From: CALCHA01 sp035548175
GTDB lineage: Bacteria; Planctomycetota; Phycisphaerae; WQYP01
Assembly (NCBI GenBank): GCA_035548175.1
Contig: DASZTO010000007.1
Location: forward strand, 29,801 to 93,800
Direction of reading: 5' to 3'
DNA: 64,000 bases
A program made the translations under genes and the position numbers. The notes under the pieces are model-generated. The model worked only from the letters and a program-made list of their open reading frames with translations, was not told the origin of the DNA and made no database searches. Below are positions 43,636 to 51,694 of this stretch, piece by piece. The number at the start of each line of letters is the position of its first letter. The first letter of the stretch is position 1.

Positions 43636-45516
43636 TTACCCGTTTCGGTTCTGCGCACCCACCTGCGCCCAGGTCCCCGTCTCCACCTCCAGCGCCCACC
43701 GCCCCTCATTCTTCACCAACTCCTCCTTCCCCTCCTTCATCTCACACACCTGCCCGCCCCACACCTCGATCTTTCCCGCCCCGTCATACCGCGCCTTGTG
43801 TTCCGAAATCCACCCCGGCCCCGGCCCCCTCGTCTCCACCCGCTCCATCTCCCACGTCCCCACCCGCAGCCGATACACCTGCGTCTCCCCGATCCGCCGC
43901 CGCCCCATGTATCCCAGGCTCCCCACCAGATACAAATACCCTCCCACCAGCGTCGCCGTATGAAAATCCGTCGGCGGAAACACCTCCTCCGGATACCCAA
44001 AAATCTCTATCCGCCCGTCCGGATGATGCACCACCACATCATTATAGATATGAAAATCCGGATCGTAATAATCCTCATGCTCCCCCGCGATCTCCACAAT
44101 CCGCCCATCCGGCAGCACATTGATCGACTGCCCAAAACGATCGAACGACCACACCGCCGGCCGCTCCGGCCCGTTGAATCCCCCTTCAAACTTCTCCCGC
44201 GCCCGATACGCATTCGCCCCGCCCCGAATCATCGCCACCCAGAAGGGCTCCTCCATCCGCTCCGGATTCCCCCGCCCAAAGCGCGGATGCTTCGCCCGCC
44301 GATACTCCTCCGCCGTACACTCGATCCGCCCATCCGCCGGCGCCCCCGTGAACCGCGCCCGCGTCTCCCGCTCCATGTCATTCAAATCCGCCCCATGCTC
44401 CGCCAGCAGCCGCGCCGCCTCGACCGTCCCCGCCGCCTTCATCACCGGTTGCCCAGCCTTATCGCGCTTCTCCACGTCCGCCCCCGCCTCCAGCAGAATG
44501 CGCATCGCCGCCACATCCTCGCGACTCGCCGCCTCCATCAACGCCGTCCGGCCGGAATCATCCACCGCATCGACCGCAAAACCCTCCCCCAGCAGCCACC
44601 GCGCCATCCCCTCCTGCCGCCCCTCCAACGCCAGCGCCAACGCACCAGTGCCAATCCTCCCCCGCGCCTCCCGATGCGCCCCCGCCTCCAATAGCGCCTT
44701 CGCCTTCTCGACATCCCCCGTCTGCACCGCCAGCAAAAACGCCGTTCGCGACCACCGACTCCGCGCCTCCAGTTCCGCCCCCTTCGCCAGCTCCTCCCGC
44801 ACCTCCTCCACACTTCCCAGCGCCACCGCCCGCATCAATCCCGTCCACTCCAGCACGCCCGCATCCGCCCCCGCTTCCAGCAGCAGCCGCACCGCCTCAA
44901 ACCGCCCGTCCCGCGCGCTCACCGTCAACCCCGATTCCCCCCAGTCGCTCGCCGCATTCAGGTCCGCCCCCCGCCGAATCAGCAACCGCATCAACGCCAC
45001 CAGCTCCGGACTGTCCCCGATCGCCGCATCCGCGAGCGCCCCATACCCATGCGCCGACCGATACCGCACATCCGCCCCCGCCTCCAGCAACGCCTCCACC
45101 TTCCCCACATTCCCGCTCTGCACCGCCACGCTCAATACATTCTCCTTCACCGCCGCCGCCTTCGCCTCCCCCAGCTTCCCCATCTTCTCCGCCACAAACC
45201 CCCGCAATTCCTCCGGCAACGGCGCCAGCACCTGCTCCTTCACCTCCGAATGTTCCCCCATCATCGCGCTGAACGCATCCGCCTGCTCCTGCGTCCCAAA
45301 CAGCGGCTTGTCCATCACCACCGCATTCACATCCGCCCCCCGCTCAATCAACACCCGCACCATCTCCACCCCCGCCGCCGCACTGCCCGCCGCCTCCATC
45401 AACGCCGTCCGCTCCGTCTCCGCATCCCGCTCATCCACCGCCGCTCCCGCGGCCAGCGCCGCCAAGACCCCAGGCACGTCCCCGCGCCGCGCACAATCCA
45501 CCAATCCATCTCCCAT
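43636..45516 (-). CDS. Ankyrin-repeat protein with C-terminal kelch-like domain
   Basis: A 626-residue protein. Residues about 1-390 hold roughly nine ankyrin repeats (for example ALMEAASREDVAAMRILLEA, VEALLEAGADVRYRS, AVRLLLEAGADAGV). The last 230 residues differ: SFDRFGQSINVLPDGRIVEIAGEHEDYYD, VVVHHPDGRIEIFGYP, TATLVGGYLYLVGSLGYMGRR. These repeated strands with Gly-Arg turns suggest a kelch or galactose-oxidase-like propeller. No signal peptide is seen, so it is likely cytoplasmic and mediates protein contacts. Coding-strand G content is very high. Confidence 0.82.
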   Translation of the reverse strand: MGDGLVDCARRGDVPGVLAALAAGAAVDERDAETERTALMEAAGSAAAGVEMVRVLIERGADVNAVVMDKPLFGTQEQADAFSAMMGEHSEVKEQVLAPLPEELRGFVAEKMGKLGEAKAAAVKENVLSVAVQSGNVGKVEALLEAGADVRYRSAHGYGALADAAIGDSPELVALMRLLIRRGADLNAASDWGESGLTVSARDGRFEAVRLLLEAGADAGVLEWTGLMRAVALGSVEEVREELAKGAELEARSRWSRTAFLLAVQTGDVEKAKALLEAGAHREARGRIGTGALALALEGRQEGMARWLLGEGFAVDAVDDSGRTALMEAASREDVAAMRILLEAGADVEKRDKAGQPVMKAAGTVEAARLLAEHGADLNDMERETRARFTGAPADGRIECTAEEYRRAKHPRFGRGNPERMEEPFWVAMIRGGANAYRAREKFEGGFNGPERPAVWSFDRFGQSINVLPDGRIVEIAGEHEDYYDPDFHIYNDVVVHHPDGRIEIFGYPEEVFPPTDFHTATLVGGYLYLVGSLGYMGRRRIGETQVYRLRVGTWEMERVETRGPGPGWISEHKARYDGAGKIEVWGGQVCEMKEGKEELVKNEGRWALEVETGTWAQVGAQNRNG

Positions 45517-45567
45517 TCATCACCTCCAATCCCGGAACCTCGATCCCTTCCGCGCATGGGCCGGCCA

Positions 45568-46506
45568 TTACCTGGAATTCAGGAAGCTGTAGGGGCCGCC
45601 GTTTTCGGTCAGGTTGTTGCCGTGGGGCATGTCCTGGTCCTTGATGCCCTCGGCGTGGCCGTCGGCGAAGACGGCGTTGGAGACCGTGTAGTTCGTCGAG
45701 TAGGGCGTGCCGCCGGCGTTGACGGTGATGCCGGGGCCGGGGTGGCGGTAGCCGATGCGACGGTTATTTTCGCCAAGGCGGGTGACGCTTTGGCGTCCCA
45801 TGTAGATGCCGTCGGTGGCGACGATGAGGGCGACCGGGCGGACAAAGATGGTGGTCTTGACGAGGCCGAGGGACTGGCCATTGGCGTAGGGCCCGTAGCC
45901 GACGCTTTGGGTGTAGTAGGGGCAGGGCGGCGGCGAGCTGGCGGTGGGAGCGCCGCCGATGGGGTTTTGCGCGTTGAGGAAATAGCTGCAGCGGATGTTG
46001 TGGACGTAGGGCGGCGCGCCGAAGCCGGCGATGGGGAGGGCGGGATCCTGCTGGGGTCCGGAGTCGCCGCCGGCGTTGATGAACTGCATGGGCCAGTCCT
46101 GGTAGCCCTCGGGTTTGCGCTGGTCGTAGCCGGTTTGTCCCTGGGCCATGCCCCAGATGTCTTCGGTGTTGGGGCAGAAGAAGACGTTGCTGGTGAGGCC
46201 TCCGGAGGAGGGGACATAGCCGTCGTGGTCGAGGATGGCGGCCCAACCGTCGCAGCAGTCCCCGGCGTTGGCGGTCGAGGTTCCCCACTTGGGCATGTTG
46301 TAGGCGGGCACGGCGTAGCCGTCGTTGGCGGCGGAATAGGTGGTGAGCCCCTCGCCGATGGCGTGGAGGTTGGCGAGACACTTGGTGGCCTGGACGCGGC
46401 GTTTGGCGCCGCTGAGGGCGGGAATAATGATGGCCATCAACACGCTGATGACGGCGACGACGACGAGCAGCTCGATGAGGGTGAAAGCCTGAAATCGCCG
46501 CGGCAT
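45568..46506 (-). CDS. Prepilin-type N-terminal cleavage/methylation protein (second copy)
   Basis: A 312-residue pseudopilin-like protein. The leader is RRFQAFTLIELLVVVAVISV with Ala in place of the usual Gly before Phe, which prepilin peptidases tolerate. The hydrophobic helix runs to ALSGAKRRVQATKCLANL. The C-terminus has NAVFADGHAEGIKDQDM, the DGH signature of this planctomycete family. It stands alone between the ankyrin gene and HicAB. The + strand GC skew reverses just beside it. Confidence 0.88.
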   Translation of the reverse strand: MPRRFQAFTLIELLVVVAVISVLMAIIIPALSGAKRRVQATKCLANLHAIGEGLTTYSAANDGYAVPAYNMPKWGTSTANAGDCCDGWAAILDHDGYVPSSGGLTSNVFFCPNTEDIWGMAQGQTGYDQRKPEGYQDWPMQFINAGGDSGPQQDPALPIAGFGAPPYVHNIRCSYFLNAQNPIGGAPTASSPPPCPYYTQSVGYGPYANGQSLGLVKTTIFVRPVALIVATDGIYMGRQSVTRLGENNRRIGYRHPGPGITVNAGGTPYSTNYTVSNAVFADGHAEGIKDQDMPHGNNLTENGGPYSFLNSR

Positions 46507-46619
46507 GATTGCACCTCAAGTCCCGGGTTTACCCCATACGTCGCCGGTGGAGGGGCAGGTGTTTCATCGAGGCTTCACGAATTAATACGGCGTTCAGACG
46601 GTCGGGTATCCGTGGCTGG

Positions 46620-46919
46620 CTATGACGCTACCGAAATTTTGCCGCGCTTGGCTGATGCGGCGTGTTTCCACCGCTTCGTTGACGGCCCTGAATGACTACG
46701 GCGCAGCTTTCGCTTTCGGTCAAAGGTCGTGCGAGCGGATGCGGGCACGAATAATTCCAGTTCCACATCCTTCTCACCCCACATCAATTCGATCGCATCG
46801 CGCACCATGAACAGCAGTTCATCCAAGGTGCGGCCTTGCGTGGTGACGCCTTCGCGTTCGAGCACGCGGCCGATGAACCACTGGTCTTCCTGTTCCACAA
46901 GCACGTGATAAAGCTTCAT
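46620..46919 (-). CDS. hicB: HicB-type antitoxin
   Basis: A 99-residue protein with the HicB partial RNase H-like fold (YHVLVEQEDQWFIGRVLERE, GVTTQGRTLDELLFMVRDAI). The family's usual Ser-to-Gly turn is kept. The C-terminus is basic (TTFDRKRKLRRSHSGPSTKR). Its start overlaps the hicA stop by 4 nt (ATGA), in the standard hicA-hicB order. It should neutralise HicA and may repress the operon. Confidence 0.82.
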   Translation of the reverse strand: MKLYHVLVEQEDQWFIGRVLEREGVTTQGRTLDELLFMVRDAIELMWGEKDVELELFVPASARTTFDRKRKLRRSHSGPSTKRWKHAASAKRGKISVAS

Positions 46920-47128
46920 GACACTTCCCGCCGGAATTCTTCCCAGTCAACTTTGGCGTCGGCTGCCATGCCGCGCACCGTTCCACGTTTGAGTTCACGA
47001 TGTCGGGGGATGGCGATCTGCGCGCCGTCCGAGTCTCTGCGAACGATTGTATGGTTGGAGCCCTCACGGAGCACGTAAAAACCGCGGGCCATCAGCGCAC
47101 GCAAAACTTTGCGAGACTGAAAGCTCAT
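46916..47128 (-). CDS. hicA: HicA mRNA interferase toxin
   Basis: A 70-residue double-stranded-RNA-binding-like toxin. The HicA motif with its catalytic His is EGSNHTIVRRDSDG, followed by IAIPRHRELKRGTVRGMAADAKVD, the canonical C-terminal helix. HicA cleaves mRNA until bound by HicB, which is encoded directly downstream. It lies 48 nt after icd on the same strand. Confidence 0.88.
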   Translation of the reverse strand: MSFQSRKVLRALMARGFYVLREGSNHTIVRRDSDGAQIAIPRHRELKRGTVRGMAADAKVDWEEFRREVS

Positions 47129-47176
47129 GGGATGCTACTCCTCCCTCAGTGGTGCTCTGACCTTCGTATGCGCCGG

Positions 47177-48463
47177 TTAGCCGAGGTTTTTGATGATTTC
47201 GTCGGCGAATTCGGAGCATTTGATTTTTTTGGCGCCTTGCATCAGGCGGGCGAAATCGTAGGTGACGGTTTTGTTGTTGATGGCGGTTTCGAGGCCTTTG
47301 AGGATGCTGGCGGCGGCTTCGTTCCAGCCGAGGTGTTCGAGCATCATGACGCCGGAGAGGATGACGGAGCCGGGGTTGACGACGTCCTGATTGGCGTATT
47401 TGGGGGCGGTGCCGTGGGTGGCTTCGAAGATGGCGTGTCCGGAGAGGTAGTTGATGTTGCCGCCGGGGGCGATGCCGATGCCGCCGACCTGGGCGGCGAG
47501 GGCATCGGAGAGGTAATCGCCGTTGAGGTTGAGGGTGGCGATGACGTCGAAGTCTTCCGGGCGGGTGAGGACCTGCTGGAGGGTGATGTCGGCGATGGCG
47601 TCCTTGATGACGATGCCTTGGGGGATTTTGCACCAGGGGCCGCCGTCGATTTCGGTGGCGCCGTATTCTTTTTTGGCCAGCGCGTAGCCCCAATCACGGA
47701 AGGCGCCTTCGGTGAACTTCATGATGTTGCCCTTATGCACGAACGTGACGGATTTGCGTTTGTGCTTGATGGCGAATTCGATGGCGGCGCGGATGAGGCG
47801 TTCGGTGCCTTCGCGGGAGACGGGCTTGATGCCGATGCCGGCGGTTTCGGGGAAACGGATTTTGGCGTAGGCCTTGGGGAATTCCTTCTGGAGGAAGGCG
47901 ACGACTTTTTTGGCTTCCTCGGAGCCGGCGGCCCATTCGATGCCGGCGTAGATGTCTTCGGTGTTTTCGCGGAAGATGACCATGTTGACTTTTTCCGGGT
48001 TTTTCACGGGCGAGGGGACGCCGGCGAAGTATTGGACGGGGCGGAGGCAGACGTAGAGGTCGAGGAGCTGGCGGAGGGCGACGTTGAGGGAGCGGATGCC
48101 CCCCCCCACTGGGGTCGTTAGCGGGCCCTTAATCCCCACCAGGAAGTGGCGGAAGGCTTCGACGGTGTCATCGGGGAGCCAGGCCTTGGCGTCGCCTTCG
48201 GGTGTGCCGGTTTTGAACTTTTCGAAGGCTTTGCCGCCGGCGAAGACTTCCATCCAGGCGATTTTCTTTTTGCCGTTGTAGGCTTTTTTGACGGCGGCAT
48301 CGAAGACGCGGACGGAGGCGCGCCAGATATCGGGGCCGGTGCCGTCGCCTTCGATGAAGGGGATGATGGGATTGTCGGGGACGTTGAGTTTGTTTTGCGC
48401 GCCCATGGTGATGGGTTGGCCATCGGCGGGGACGGAGACGGTGTTGAAGGTGGGGGTGGGCAT
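47177..48463 (-). CDS. icd: NADP-dependent isocitrate dehydrogenase
   Basis: A 428-residue TCA-cycle enzyme that decarboxylates isocitrate to 2-oxoglutarate. Substrate motifs are IRSLNVALRQ (Ser of the phosphorylation and isocitrate site) and VCLRPVQYF; the dehydrogenase signature is NLNGDYLSDALAAQVGGIG. HGTAPKYANQDVVNPGS has the Lys-Tyr pair that selects NADP in E. coli Icd. ATG at 48463 gives MPTPTFNTVSVPADG; the longer frame to 48802 reads through low-complexity sequence. Confidence 0.95.
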   Translation of the reverse strand: MPTPTFNTVSVPADGQPITMGAQNKLNVPDNPIIPFIEGDGTGPDIWRASVRVFDAAVKKAYNGKKKIAWMEVFAGGKAFEKFKTGTPEGDAKAWLPDDTVEAFRHFLVGIKGPLTTPVGGGIRSLNVALRQLLDLYVCLRPVQYFAGVPSPVKNPEKVNMVIFRENTEDIYAGIEWAAGSEEAKKVVAFLQKEFPKAYAKIRFPETAGIGIKPVSREGTERLIRAAIEFAIKHKRKSVTFVHKGNIMKFTEGAFRDWGYALAKKEYGATEIDGGPWCKIPQGIVIKDAIADITLQQVLTRPEDFDVIATLNLNGDYLSDALAAQVGGIGIAPGGNINYLSGHAIFEATHGTAPKYANQDVVNPGSVILSGVMMLEHLGWNEAAASILKGLETAINNKTVTYDFARLMQGAKKIKCSEFADEIIKNLG

Positions 48464-49011
48464 AGGGAGGGTCCTTGTATTGGGTGGAGGCCCTGGGCGG
48501 CGCGCCGGGCCGAGCGAGGCAGGGTACGACAAAAGGGGCGGGGGTTCAACGGGCGGGCGTTGTTGGTGGGAGGTGGGGCGCAGCGGGGTGGCGGTGTGGG
48601 TTTGGAGGGGGACGTCTTGCCAGAGCGCCAAGAGCGCCAGGGTTTTTGGGGTTGGGTGGGCGGGGGCGGGAATTGAGAGGGGGAGGGGAGGGATTTCGGT
48701 GAAGGTGGGCAGAGTGGGGCGAAGGTGCGCATGAATGTGAGAGTGCGCGCAGGGCGCGGGATGAGATTCATGATTGCGGAATAGCTGATTGGTGGTGGCC
48801 ATGGGGACTCCTTCTCGCCTTTGGGGCCTGGGGTGGTGGCTCCTTATGAGTAAACGTAAGGGCGGGGGGGAAGGTTCCCGGGAAATTTGGATTTTGTTTG
48901 GGTTTATGTGTCGGGTGAGGTGCGAGGATTTGGGGGTGATGATGGAGGTTTTTTTGATGGTAAGGGGAGACGGAGGCGTGACATAATGGGCGTGTGGTGT
49001 GGAGGCGGGAG
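48464..49011. other. G-rich intergenic region with nonamer repeats
   Basis: About 550 bases with no convincing gene. A short 9-mer-like repeat lies at 48620-48642 (GCCAGAGC, GCCAAGAGC, GCCAGG). The + strand is very G-rich, and this G skew ends where the cassette-like block begins. Confidence 0.4.
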
Positions 49012-49491
49012 ATGTTCTTTCGCTGCGTGCGCAAGAGAATGATGGTTATACAGCACATGAAAGCCCTCGTCCCATCTTCGCCTGACCAGCTCGGAGGGCC
49101 GTTTGTCAACGCGACGGACGGCTTCCATGTCCTCGCGCAGCGCGATAAGGCGATCATCGTCGAGTTCTACAAGCGCCCAGGCGGCGTCGAGTGGTTCGAT
49201 GAGTTCGAACTCTTGTACTGCCAGCTACAGCATGACACTGAGGCGTTCAAAGTGATTCGCAAGGCGACGGAGGACGAGCGGAAGCTATTCCGCATTCCAC
49301 TTTGGATTCAAGGTGACGAAGTGCCCGAGTGTTGCGGACGAGCAATGCATTTCGTGGGTCAAATAGATGACAATCGAATTTGCACGGAGCGTCCGTCCGA
49401 CGCCAAGATGTGGTGGCACGATGCAGCGAGCTTCTACGTTTTTACGTGCTCGCAATGCTTGGAATGTAAGGCGGTCGGTCAGCAGTTCTGA
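49012..49491 (+). CDS. Hypothetical protein of the cassette-like block (first)
   Basis: A 159-residue soluble protein. ATG at 49012 follows GGAGG by 6 nt; GTG at 48994 and ATGs downstream are possible. It contains PEFYKRPGG-like turns and a cysteine-rich C-terminus (VPECCGRAMHFVGQIDDNR, then FYVFTCSQCLECKAVG). The pattern of a GQID segment followed by a Cys pair recalls YwqG/DUF1963-like proteins, but I am not sure. Base composition is plainly less GC-rich than in the neighbours. Confidence 0.6.
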   Translation: MFFRCVRKRMMVIQHMKALVPSSPDQLGGPFVNATDGFHVLAQRDKAIIVEFYKRPGGVEWFDEFELLYCQLQHDTEAFKVIRKATEDERKLFRIPLWIQGDEVPECCGRAMHFVGQIDDNRICTERPSDAKMWWHDAASFYVFTCSQCLECKAVGQQF

Positions 49492-49510
49492 CGGCGGTGC
49501 GGCCGTGCTG

Positions 49511-49605
49511 TATGACCAAGCACCGCACTGGACCGGGGCCACGATGGTCCTTGTGATTCGCACGCTGGTCGTCGGCCCCGGCCAGTGAATGTTGATCCGT
49601 TATCC
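49511..49605 (+). repeat. attC-like recombination site 1
   Basis: It ends with core GTTATCC (49599-49605), 11 nt before the next gene. CACTGGACCGGGGCC (49526-49540) pairs with GGCCCCGGCCAGTG (49574-49587), a long stem with one bulged A, as in L'' arms of attC sites. The 5' core is poor (TATGACC, 49511-49517). Confidence 0.5.
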
Positions 49606-49616
49606 GCCGCGAAACA

Positions 49617-50507
49617 ATGTCCCGACCGAAGCGCCAACACTACGTTCCGCAGTTTGTACTCCGACGTTTTGCGGTCGACGGAGATTCGGATCGCGTGTGG
49701 GTGTTTGATAAGTTACGCGGTGAAGCCCGCCTACAAGCAATTCGGGATAGCGCACATGAAACCTATTTCTATGAGCGCGCCGACCTCTCACGCGTAGGAC
49801 TTAACTTGGAGGCCAAGCTCGCGGAGTTCGAAGGAGCGGTCGCGCCGATTCTGGAAACAGTCTGCAATGAACAGTCACTGCTCTCGATAACTGCGGACAC
49901 GCGTCTCGCTCTTGTGGACTTTGCCCTCGTCCAGCTTTTCCGGACGCGGGCGGCACGAGAATTCGCAAAGCAAGGAGCCCAAGCATCCTTCGGAATTGAA
50001 CTCGATGAGGACACGGCTCAGCAAGCATCATTCGCTTCGCTACTCCGCGATTTCTCACGATATAGAGCACTTTGCGTGAATCACATTTTGACCCTCCGCG
50101 AAGCCCTACCCGCGGAAAGGTTTCTGCTGGGCGACTCGGTGACGCTGCTTGTTCGGCCCCCTGATGGACCAAAGGATACGCTCACCACGATCCTGACGTC
50201 CGCAACGATTTTGGTCCCCATTGCCCCAGCGCTTTGCCTGATGTTTTTTCCTGCGATGCGAGAAGCCGACCTCGCTGAAGCAGGCGAATGGTATCGGCAA
50301 GATATTCGGACACTGACGGAGCCCCAGCCGACGATGCCGACCGAGGCCGAATCGACCAATACAATGTCCGTTGTTGCTGCGAACCGGTTCTTGTACTCGC
50401 CGGTCAACGAGTTTTCCGTGTGTGTGCGCACCATTGCTGCGTATCCAACGGCAGTGGGTGGTCCCATCGGAGGGTGGGAAGAAGCGCGGCCATCCGGCGG
50501 CGGATAA
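49617..50507 (+). CDS. DUF4238 domain protein
   Basis: A 296-residue protein opening RPKRQHYVPQFVLRRF, the DUF4238 signature. Later segments (RVWVFDKLRGE, ETYFYERADL, VQLFRTRAAREF, VLVP-type strands, ANRFLYSP) fit the family. DUF4238 proteins are found in mobile and defence-like settings, but the function is unknown. The stop TAA is part of GGATAAC, the left core of the following attC-like site. Its cassette ends are complementary: GTTATCC before the gene and GGATAAC after it. Confidence 0.85.
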   Translation: MSRPKRQHYVPQFVLRRFAVDGDSDRVWVFDKLRGEARLQAIRDSAHETYFYERADLSRVGLNLEAKLAEFEGAVAPILETVCNEQSLLSITADTRLALVDFALVQLFRTRAAREFAKQGAQASFGIELDEDTAQQASFASLLRDFSRYRALCVNHILTLREALPAERFLLGDSVTLLVRPPDGPKDTLTTILTSATILVPIAPALCLMFFPAMREADLAEAGEWYRQDIRTLTEPQPTMPTEAESTNTMSVVAANRFLYSPVNEFSVCVRTIAAYPTAVGGPIGGWEEARPSGGG

Positions 50508-50613
50508 CCCGCCGCTGCTGTGGACCGGCCTGCGCCGCGGTAGAGTGTTGCTTGTGGTCCAAGTGGTTGGCTCGCGCGTTGTAATGCCGGGCAAAGAATG
50601 GATTTCGTTATGC
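50502..50613 (+). repeat. attC-like recombination site 2
   Basis: The order is GGATAAC (R'', 50502-50508), a 5-nt spacer, GCTGCTGTG (L'', 50514-50522), a central part with TGGACC/GGTCCA arms, then CAAAGAAT, a 7-nt spacer and GTTATGC (R', 50607-50613). Much of it repeats at 51602-51689. Confidence 0.6.
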
Positions 50614-50906
50614 AGCCAATGCGGTTCATTCTTGGCGGATTTCTTGGAATGGCGGCCCTAAGCGCCATCTTCGTCGCTATCGATTTAATTCGACTTCTTC
50701 AGTGGAAGATGCGGTCGTGCCCACGCTGCCACCACCGTTTCGCATTCGCTGGCTGGGAGTTGGGCAATATGTGCGGGAGCGCAAATATGCTGCACAGTTG
50801 CGCGATCAATGGTGAGCGCCGCAGTCGTCCTTGGGTTGTCGCCAGTTGCAGGTATTGCGACTTTCAGCTCGCCATCAGAAAAGCCCCCGTATTCGAAGCC
50901 GCATAA
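50598..50906 (+). CDS. Membrane protein with zinc-ribbon-like cysteines (cassette-like block)
   Basis: A 102-residue protein with one N-terminal membrane helix (FILGGFLGMAALSAIFVAID) and two Cys pairs (SCPRCHHRF and SCRYCDF) that could form a zinc ribbon. ATG at 50598 lies inside the attC-like site; ATG at 50610 (in GTTATGC) or 50619 is equally possible. The stop TAA is in GCATAAC, exactly complementary to the GTTATGC at its start. Function is unknown. Confidence 0.6.
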   Translation: MDFVMQPMRFILGGFLGMAALSAIFVAIDLIRLLQWKMRSCPRCHHRFAFAGWELGNMCGSANMLHSCAINGERRSRPWVVASCRYCDFQLAIRKAPVFEAA

Positions 50907-50921
50907 CGGATTACGTTATGT
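50901..50921 (+). repeat. attC-like site 3, reduced to its cores
   Basis: GCATAAC (50901-50907) and GTTATGT (50915-50921) are almost adjacent; CATAACG-GATTA-CGTTATG is a perfect 7-bp hairpin. The arms of a full site are missing, as if deleted. Confidence 0.5.
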
Positions 50922-50926
50922 GCCCC

Positions 50927-51409
50927 ATGGCGACGCAGCGGCATCACTTCGATCTCTTCGCCGACTACCACCAGTTCTACCTCCAGGACGAACGGGTTGA
51001 CGGCAATCTCGGCGACAGTTGGACGCAGGAGGCGACCGATCGGCTGCTAGCAATGACGGATGGCACGATCGGCGTTGGAACAGTGCGCAACATGACCGTG
51101 CCCGTGGACGTCGAAGTTCTCGACGCCGAGCCGCGCGACCCGTTCGACGAGTGGGATCAAATTAACGAGTGCAGCATTGACGTGAAATCGGGGCGCATCG
51201 TCGTCGCCGGCTGCACGGACTATTTACCTGACGCCGCACGCATTCAGGTCCCACCCGGGATGTACCGGGCGCGGATCTACTACGGCAAGCTCGATGCGCT
51301 CAGCGAGAACGGACTCGAGGGCGAGGATCATTATCGAGTCGTACTGTGGCCTGGCGATGAGACGCCGCCAGTCGTTCTCAAGGCGCGGCCGTTCCGCGGG
51401 GGCAGATAA
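50927..51409 (+). CDS. Hypothetical protein of the cassette-like block
   Basis: A 160-residue acidic soluble protein starting ATQRHHFDLFADYHQFYLQD. The C-terminal half has PDAARIQVPPGMYRARIYYG followed by DHYRVVLWPGD. These parts recall ComJ (the competence nuclease inhibitor) and related immunity-like proteins, but the match is by eye and weak. ATG at 50918 in the attC-like core is an alternative start. The stop TAA is in AGATAAC, the left core of the next site. No partner nuclease is nearby. Confidence 0.6.
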   Translation: MATQRHHFDLFADYHQFYLQDERVDGNLGDSWTQEATDRLLAMTDGTIGVGTVRNMTVPVDVEVLDAEPRDPFDEWDQINECSIDVKSGRIVVAGCTDYLPDAARIQVPPGMYRARIYYGKLDALSENGLEGEDHYRVVLWPGDETPPVVLKARPFRGGR

Positions 51410-51689
51410 CCCGGCCGTTGGGGGGCGGGTGTCGAGGGATGGGTGCAATTTTTCATTGGTGCGGGTCGCGACGGACGCAAGCGTGGGCGGGGGTGCAAGA
51501 GGTGAGCGTATGATTGGGGGTTCATCGGGCGGTTTCGCGCTCCGGCGGCGGCGAGACGCCCGCGTTGCATCACATGCGATTGCCCGGGTGCGACATCACC
51601 GACCGCTGCTGTGGATCGGCCCGCGTCGCGGTAGAATGTTCGTTGGTTCGTGCGTCGCGCTGCCGGGCACAGAGCGTCGTCCGTTATTT
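51404..51689 (+). repeat. attC-like site 4, apparently interrupted
   Basis: The left core AGATAAC (51404-51410) is separated by about 190 nt from the right part, where GCTGCTGTG (L'', 51605-51613) pairs with CACAGAGC (L', 51668-51675) with one bulged G, then a 7-nt spacer and GTTATTT (51683-51689). The extra sequence includes a dispersed repeat (51423-51508). Confidence 0.55.
51423..51508 (+). repeat. Dispersed repeat, copy 1
   Basis: About 86 nt resembling 52654-52744 in the same orientation. It includes the shared block GCAATTTTTCAT and GGGTCGCGACGGACGCAAGCGT. It lies inside attC-like site 4. Confidence 0.7.
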
Positions 51690-51694
51690 CGCCT

